Shown here piece after piece: positions 62,301 through 64,000 of a stretch of DNA of 64,000 nucleotides. The notes beneath the pieces are model-generated. The model saw only the letters and a list, made by a program, of their open reading frames with translations, was not told where the DNA came from and searched no databases. A program made the translations under genes and the position numbers. The DNA is from Paracentrotus lividus (Eukaryota; Echinodermata; Echinoidea; Camarodonta; Echinidae). Each line of letters begins with the position of its first letter. Position 1 is the first letter of the stretch. The stretch is taken from positions 24,961,297-25,025,296 of the forward strand of contig CALNVZ010003426.1 in the NCBI GenBank assembly GCA_940671915.1, in the 5' to 3' direction.

Positions 62301-63819
62301 CTTTAAATCTTTCCCTGATAATATAATAGCATATAAAAATATGAAAATAGAAAAAAACTAGATGAATCTTCGACCGCGCACGGTCGGAAGGCATGCCTAC
62401 GTATTGCCACATCGGAAAAAAAAGGCATGCGCATGTTGATATTTATACATCCATTATAACCATGACATCTTTAGATATTGACCCCAAATCTATTAAAGTT
62501 TATCATCAGAATTATTCCAACTCAGGAAGGATGGCTACTGATGCAATAAAAAGGATAAACATGTTAAGTTGATCTGTCAAAGGTCCTTCAGAAATTGCAC
62601 AAAACGAATCATTACATAAATAAACATGACCTTTGATGTCCTGACCTCAAAAATCTAATCCATCTCTTCTCCCACATGACCCAATTTGAAGTTGATCCAT
62701 AAAACGGTTCAGAAGTTACAGCAAGAACGTGCCATTTTCATGTATACAATGACGTCTGTGACCCTTAACCTTTGACTTCATACCTCAAAATTAATAAATT
62801 CATTGTCCCTACCATATTCACACATGACCCAAAGTTTGATGTTCATCCATCAAACTGTTCTAATTATCGCGTCAAGAACAAGCCATTTTCACGTACACAA
62901 TGTCCTCTGGCTTTGAACTTTGACCTCATGACTCTAAATTCTAATCAGTTATTGTCCGTCCCATATGCACATATGACCCAAGTTTGAAATTGATCCGTCA
63001 AACGGTTTTAAGTTTATGCGAGAACAAGCCATTCATGTACACCAATACCTCTGTGCCTTTGACTCTATGACCCAAAATCTGATAAGTTCATTGTCCCTCC
63101 CATATGTAAATATGATCCAAGTTAAGTTGATCCTCAAACGGTTCTTAATTATCGCATAACGAGAGCCATTTTCACGTACACAATGACCTGACCTTTGACC
63201 TTTGACCCCAAATCTAATCAGTTCATTGCCCCTCCCATATGCACACATTACTCAAGTTTGAAGTTGACCCGTCACACATTCTTAAGTATTGCCAGAACGA
63301 ACCATTTCATGTATACAATGACATCTGTGACCTTGACCTTTGACCTCATGACCCTAAAATCTAATCAGTTCATTGCCCCTCCCATAGGCACACATTACCC
63401 AAGTTGAAGTTGACCCGTCAAACGGTTTTAAGTATGCGAGACGAGCCATTTCATGCATACAATGACCTCTGTGACCTTTGACCTAATGACCCCAAAGTCT
63501 AATAAATCCATTGCCCTACCATAGCATACATGATCCAAGTTTGAAAGTGATCCGTCAAACGGTTCTTAAGTTATCGCGAGAACGAAAACGGGACGGACGT
63601 TCGGACGGACGGACGTACGGACGGACAACCCGAAAACATAATGCCTCCGGCACCACCTTCGGTGGCGGAGGCATAAAAAATACCAGGAACTACATCTTTT
63701 CATCCCCCATATACTGAAACTGAGCTTAACTTACTCGTCCACCATGACTGGCTCCCATTCAATGGTGATACTGGTCTCATCAAAGTCTGTTATGTTGAAG
63801 CTTCCCTGATCTCCAACAA
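38620..63819 (-). CDS. Receptor-type protein tyrosine phosphatase, R3-like (3' part of gene, 25 exons)
   Basis: Minus-strand exons joined by GT-AG sites with matching phases: 63819-63735, 61817-61654, 61227-60968, 57153-56949, 56300-56016, 55518-55378, 54768-54622, 53598-53311, 52781-52638, 52125-51996, 51244-51096, 49997-49832, 49353-49210, 48564-48342, 47270-47200, 46675-46582, 46172-45924, 45486-45405, 43749-43659, 42954-42887, 42486-42352, 41561-41439, 40562-40405, 39742-39598, 38673-38620. The product has at least eight FN3 domains, a membrane-proximal region ending in the [13 protein letters not shown] motif, one transmembrane helix, a 110-residue juxtamembrane part and one PTP domain. 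Repeated FN3 domains with a single PTP domain is the R3 plan (PTPRB, PTPRJ, Ptp10D). It would sit in the plasma membrane and dephosphorylate phosphotyrosine proteins. The 5' end is beyond the window; exons around 57000-61000 are uncertain. A closer orthologue cannot be chosen. Confidence 0.9.
38758..38899. mobile_element. 142-bp pogo/Tigger-like MITE in the last RPTP intron
   Basis: The ends CAGTGGAAACTAGTTATAAT and TTATCATAACAAGTTTCCATTG are inverted, with TA at 38756-38757 and 38900-38901. The CAGTGGAAAC terminus resembles pogo/Tigger transposons. Confidence 0.75.
39598..39742 (-). CDS. RPTP exon: PTP signature loop
   Basis: With the preceding exon this codes [13 protein letters not shown], the phosphate-binding loop with catalytic Cys and Arg intact, followed by [19 protein letters not shown]. 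The exon starts at phase 2 (AG|T Ser) and ends at phase 0. Confidence 0.95.
40405..40562 (-). CDS. RPTP exon: WPD-loop region
   Basis: Codes [20 protein letters not shown], then PIIVHC at the end. The general-acid Asp is present in WTDHGVP; the usual Pro of the WPD loop is Thr here. Confidence 0.95.
41439..41561 (-). CDS. RPTP exon: KCEHYWP motif
   Basis: Codes [17 protein letters not shown] and ends [10 protein letters not shown], 41 codons, phase 0 at both ends. The K-C-x-x-Y-W-P motif is a PTP domain hallmark. Confidence 0.95.
41690..42330. repeat. TCA/ATC trinucleotide microsatellite in RPTP intron
   Basis: Interrupted ATC repeat, purest at about 41940-41998. It gives long Asp-rich or Ile/His-rich open frames on both strands that are not genes. 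Confidence 0.95.
42352..42486 (-). CDS. RPTP exon: [11 protein letters not shown] motif
   Basis: 45 codons, phase 0. Codes [20 protein letters not shown] then [20 protein letters not shown], the conserved core of PTP domains. Confidence 0.95.
42887..42954 (-). CDS. RPTP exon: NDYINANYI motif
   Basis: Codes [10 protein letters not shown] then [10 protein letters not shown], the region after the phosphotyrosine-recognition loop. 68 bp, phase 1 to phase 0. Confidence 0.9.
43241..43347. mobile_element. 107-bp hairpin MITE in RPTP intron
   Basis: The arms TATATCGTCGGCCTCATGCC and GGCATGAGGCCGACGATATA are inverted and extend about 40 bp on each side of a 27-bp loop. Confidence 0.8.
43659..43749 (-). 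CDS. RPTP exon: KNRYRNILP motif
   Basis: Codes [20 protein letters not shown] then [10 protein letters not shown], the phosphotyrosine-recognition loop (KNRY) of the PTP domain. Confidence 0.95.
43750..44898 (-). other. RPTP intron sequence
   Basis: AT-rich, non-coding, with TTA repeats near 44325-44355. AGTCCGAAGGACT near 44078-44090 is a short palindrome in what may be the end of a decayed retroelement. Confidence 0.5.
44899..45362. mobile_element. 464-bp TIR element in RPTP intron
   Basis: CAGTCTGTGTCAAAAAAATG at the left and CATTTTATTTGACACAGACTG at the right are inverted, flanked by TA at 44897-44898 and 45363-45364, compatible with a mariner-like family. Confidence 0.85.
45405..45486 (-). 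CDS. RPTP exon: start of PTP domain wedge
   Basis: Codes [20 protein letters not shown] then GFSDEYN, the usual N-terminal helix preceding an RPTP catalytic domain. 82 bp, phase 1 to phase 0. Confidence 0.9.
45723..45790. mobile_element. 68-bp CAG...CTG element with 5-bp target duplication
   Basis: Begins CAGTGGCGGATCCACG and ends TGGATCCGCGCCTG, with AGATG at 45718-45722 and 45791-45795. Its ends match the two small elements inside the DIRS. Confidence 0.75.
45924..46172 (-). CDS. RPTP exon: cytoplasmic juxtamembrane segment
   Basis: Codes an 83-residue Gly/Asn-rich and acidic stretch ([14 protein letters not shown]) with many tyrosines ([21 protein letters not shown]), possible phosphorylation sites. 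It begins directly after the membrane with a Cys-Cys pair (GFGCCGK) that could be palmitoylated (inference). Confidence 0.9.
46582..46675 (-). CDS. RPTP exon: transmembrane helix
   Basis: Codes [20 protein letters not shown] then [11 protein letters not shown], a single hydrophobic helix of about 24 residues, fixing the extracellular FN3 side and the cytoplasmic PTP side. Confidence 0.95.
47200..47270 (-). CDS. RPTP exon: extracellular membrane-proximal end
   Basis: Codes [20 protein letters not shown] then FRT, the final beta strands before the membrane. Phase 2 to phase 1. Confidence 0.9.
47348..47387. repeat. Poly(A) tract in intron
   Basis: About 30 consecutive A; simple repeat in an RPTP intron. 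Confidence 0.8.
47967..48283. mobile_element. Long-TIR MITE, intronic copy 1
   Basis: About 310 bp with inverted ends of about 60 bp (TATGGCCCGAATTCCCGAAA and its inverse, then AACTTTAAGCCTAGCTT). Same family as 50039-50355 and 51652-51963. Confidence 0.85.
48342..48564 (-). CDS. RPTP exon: R3-type membrane-proximal module
   Basis: Codes [20 protein letters not shown], then a Cys-containing segment ([20 protein letters not shown]). The YCNG-x-L-x-PG-x-x-Y motif is the membrane-proximal signature of R3 receptor phosphatases and the main support for that subtype. Confidence 0.9.
48565..49209 (-). other. RPTP intron sequence
   Basis: Contains a G homopolymer of about 23 at 48679-48701, and T-rich and C-rich runs. 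No coding signal. Confidence 0.6.
49210..49353 (-). CDS. RPTP exon: membrane-proximal beta domain, first half
   Basis: Codes [20 protein letters not shown] then [20 protein letters not shown], matching the R3 pattern of a beta strand followed by a phosphatase-receptor-specific N-G-x-I segment. Phase 1 at both ends. Confidence 0.85.
49832..49997 (-). CDS. RPTP exon: FN3 domain, second half
   Basis: Codes [12 protein letters not shown], then [20 protein letters not shown], the typical L-x-PG-x-x-Y FN3 signature. Phase 0 in, phase 1 out. Confidence 0.9.
50039..50355. mobile_element. Long-TIR MITE, intronic copy 2
   Basis: Same family as 47967-48283: AGGCCCGTATTCTCAAAAGC at the left and GCTTTTGAGAATAAGG at the right, with CTAGCTTAAATCTGTGG inner arms inverted. 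Confidence 0.85.
50356..51095 (-). other. RPTP intron sequence
   Basis: AT-rich, non-coding; nothing recognised. Confidence 0.5.
51096..51244 (-). CDS. RPTP exon: FN3 domain, first half
   Basis: Codes [20 protein letters not shown] then [20 protein letters not shown], with the conserved Trp and an N-glycosylation site (NYT). Phase 1 in, phase 0 out. Confidence 0.9.
51652..51963. mobile_element. Long-TIR MITE, intronic copy 3
   Basis: Third copy of the family: ATTCTCAAAAGCCACCTAAC at the left and its inverse GGCGGCTTTTGAGAAT at the right, with CTTTAAGCCTAGC inner arms. Confidence 0.85.
51996..52125 (-). CDS. RPTP exon: FN3 domain, second half
   Basis: Codes [20 protein letters not shown] then [17 protein letters not shown]. 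Phase 0 to phase 1. The usual L-x-PG is altered, but the [12 protein letters not shown] strand fits FN3. Confidence 0.85.
52126..52637 (-). other. RPTP intron sequence
   Basis: Non-coding AT-rich intron; nothing recognised. Confidence 0.5.
52638..52781 (-). CDS. RPTP exon: FN3 domain, first half
   Basis: Codes [20 protein letters not shown] then [18 protein letters not shown], an FN3 N-terminal half with PP start and Trp core. Phase 1 to phase 0. Confidence 0.9.
52782..53310 (-). other. RPTP intron sequence
   Basis: Non-coding; nothing recognised. Confidence 0.5.
53311..53598 (-). CDS. RPTP exon: complete FN3 domain
   Basis: One exon of 288 bp, phase 1 at both ends, codes a whole FN3: [47 protein letters not shown]. 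Contains an NST glycosylation site. Confidence 0.95.
53599..54127 (-). other. RPTP intron sequence
   Basis: Non-coding AT-rich intron, with a short A run near 53990. Nothing recognised. Confidence 0.5.
54128..54594. mobile_element. 0.47-kb TIR element in RPTP intron
   Basis: TATGGTAGAGGTACCTTTAG at the left end and GGACTAAGGTACCTCCATCA at the right are inverted. The motif GCGTGGACTAATGTACC recurs internally near 54370, with an inverse near 54151. It is non-coding. Confidence 0.7.
54622..54768 (-). CDS. RPTP exon: FN3 domain, second half
   Basis: Codes [20 protein letters not shown] then [17 protein letters not shown], with the L-x-PG-x-x-Y motif and an NTT glycosylation site. Phase 1 at both ends. 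Confidence 0.9.
54769..55377 (-). other. RPTP intron sequence
   Basis: Non-coding; CATGTACATGTACATGTAG short repeat near 55066-55084. Confidence 0.5.
55378..55518 (-). CDS. RPTP exon: FN3 domain, first half
   Basis: Codes [20 protein letters not shown] then [20 protein letters not shown], a textbook FN3 start. Phase 1 at both ends. Confidence 0.95.
55519..56015 (-). other. RPTP intron sequence
   Basis: Non-coding. ATGATTCTCCATCATGTGTTG near 55885 lies beside an inverted TTTCAACACATGAT, a short hairpin. Confidence 0.45.
56016..56300 (-). CDS. RPTP exon: complete FN3 domain
   Basis: One 285-bp exon, phase 1 at both ends, coding [38 protein letters not shown] and [16 protein letters not shown]. 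Confidence 0.95.
56301..56948 (-). other. RPTP intron sequence
   Basis: Non-coding; nothing recognised. Confidence 0.5.
56949..57153 (-). CDS. RPTP exon: FN3 second half, upstream limit uncertain
   Basis: Codes [20 protein letters not shown] then [20 protein letters not shown], an FN3 C-terminal half, phase 1 out. A TAG at 57154-57156 is in frame just upstream. It can be read as an acceptor (TTACAATAG|GTC, giving the phase 0 start used here) or as a stop in a longer exon, since upstream codons include VPWIAPDL. The nearby sequence may be error-prone. Confidence 0.6.
57160..57999 (-). other. RPTP intron or unresolved exon region
   Basis: The first half of the FN3 domain completed at 56949-57153 should lie upstream of it, but no clean exon is found. 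The plus-strand frame at 57739-57942 has no domain signature. Confidence 0.4.
58000..60530. repeat. Tandem array, about 31 copies of an 81-bp FN3-exon-derived unit
   Basis: Each unit on the minus strand follows the consensus CTGATTATAATTTCACCATC through ATGTATGGATCGATGG and CCGTCCTGTTACAATCATGA to CTAGTGAGTATCC. Translated, it reads [15 protein letters not shown] then [12 protein letters not shown]: 27 residues, no stop. This matches the end of the FN3 exon at 60968-61227 (LTPLTDYNF...RPV) plus a splice donor (A|GTGAGTAT). Copies differ mainly by single-base insertions and deletions, so no long frame survives in the assembly. Confidence 0.85.
60531..60895. other. Anomalous A/C-rich sequence between array and exon
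   Basis: Base use changes abruptly: mostly A and C, with G and A homopolymers and little T, unlike all surrounding DNA. Array units resume at about 60900-60967. It may be a sequencing or gap-filling artefact rather than genomic sequence. Confidence 0.5.
60968..61227 (-). CDS. RPTP exon: FN3 domain leading into the array
   Basis: Codes [20 protein letters not shown] then [18 protein letters not shown] and [18 protein letters not shown]. The 3' end is uncertain: a donor (GTGAGTATCC) follows at 60967, but the last 50 bp show indels against the array consensus and the exon is one base off the expected phase. Confidence 0.75.
61470..61545 (+). repeat. tRNA-like fragment in RPTP intron
   Basis: GGAGTTGGTCTAGCAATAAC carries an A-box-like TGGTCTAGC, and AAGTTCGAATCCC about 45 bp on is a good B-box. 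The arms do not pair well enough for a working tRNA; probably a tRNA-derived SINE piece. Confidence 0.5.
61654..61817 (-). CDS. RPTP exon: FN3 domain, second half
   Basis: Codes [20 protein letters not shown] then [20 protein letters not shown], with L-x-PG-x-x-Y and an NVT site. Phase 2 in (GA|G Glu), phase 1 out. Confidence 0.9.
61818..62600 (-). other. RPTP intron sequence
   Basis: Non-coding. A short hairpin TTCGACCGCGCACGGTCGGA at about 62370-62389 marks the likely start of the repeat element that follows. Confidence 0.45.
62620..63570. repeat. Tandem repeat, about 7 units of about 140 bp, with TGACCTTTGACC motifs
   Basis: Units start near 62633, 62760, 62905, 63047, 63190, 63325 and 63470. 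Each has a CTCTGTGACCTTTGACC-like part, ATCTAATCAGTTCATTGCCC, CATATGCACACAT, AAGTTGACCCGTCAAACGG and CGAGAACGAGCCATTTTCA. Several units contain TGACCTTTGACC, the reverse complement of an AGGTCA direct repeat with one-base spacing. The plus-strand frames are by-products. Confidence 0.85.
63571..63680. repeat. End of the repeat element: GGAC repeats and terminal hairpin
   Basis: GGACGGAC repeats at 63591-63627 are followed by the hairpin GCCTCCGGCACCACC/GGTGGCGGAGGC at about 63643-63673. This looks like the conserved terminus of the element that carries the 140-bp units. Confidence 0.7.
63735..63819 (-). CDS. RPTP exon: FN3 domain, first half (most 5' exon in window)
   Basis: Codes [20 protein letters not shown] then WEPVMVDE, joining in frame to YILFYDA of the next exon. 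Contains an NIT glycosylation site. Earlier exons lie beyond the window end. Confidence 0.9.
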
Positions 63820-64000
63820 CTGTGAAAGATATAATTAAGGTTTTAAATATAGGATGGTATAAACAATATCAAAATCATATTCCTCACAGTGAACGAAGTA
63901 CATGACTATACTAAAACAAACATTTGTATACATACAGGTATTATAGTCCAAAGCGATACTAAATGTAAAGCATTGAGAAGTTGTTTGATATGTCAATTTT

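Overview
The window looks like invertebrate deuterostome DNA, most likely a sea urchin. It is AT-rich and intron-rich with GT-AG introns, has frequent short GTAGGCCTA-type motifs and long CA, GA and TCA microsatellites, and is packed with small transposons and a DIRS-type retroelement. No bacterial gene organisation is present. The species call is inference; the gene and repeat structures are read from the sequence.

Layout. 1-8540 is repeat-rich and gene-poor: a decayed non-LTR retrotransposon (about 1160-3300), a 1.7-kb terminal-inverted-repeat (TIR) element (3339-5047), and a second non-LTR remnant (about 5860-7170) split by a 337-bp insertion whose target duplication is visible. 8540-13810 and 22560-26790 are two copies of one segmental duplication. 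Each holds a single-exon RING/B-box (TRIM-type) gene: 567 aa at 8863-10566 and 573 aa at 22892-24613. Copy 1 carries a 21-N assembly gap and a transposon that copy 2 lacks. Between the copies (13811-22560) lies a graveyard of small TIR elements, including four related copies of which three are joined end to end through shared TA dinucleotides, plus a near-perfect 37-bp-arm hairpin.

26790-36142 is again mobile DNA. Its main feature is a 5.6-kb decayed DIRS-like retrotransposon (29099-34691), with inverted terminal repeats, the diagnostic internal complementary region, and gag-like, reverse transcriptase/RNase H and tyrosine recombinase remnants. At least two younger elements are inserted in it.

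38620-63819 on the minus strand is the 3' part of one large gene for a receptor-type protein tyrosine phosphatase of the R3 kind (PTPRB/PTPRJ/Ptp10D-like): many fibronectin type III (FN3) domains, one transmembrane helix and a single catalytic domain with an intact [10 protein letters not shown] loop. I could join 25 exons with consistent reading phases and the expected stop; the 5' end lies beyond the window. Its introns hold several more TIR elements. The end of one FN3 exon, with its splice donor, has become an approximately 31-copy, 81-bp tandem array (58000-60530) rich in single-base indels, which is either a real minisatellite or a poorly corrected long-read patch.

Functionally, the two TRIM genes would make cytoplasmic E3 ubiquitin ligases, possibly in innate defence. 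The phosphatase is a cell-surface receptor that removes phosphate from tyrosines. Nothing suggests these genes work together.
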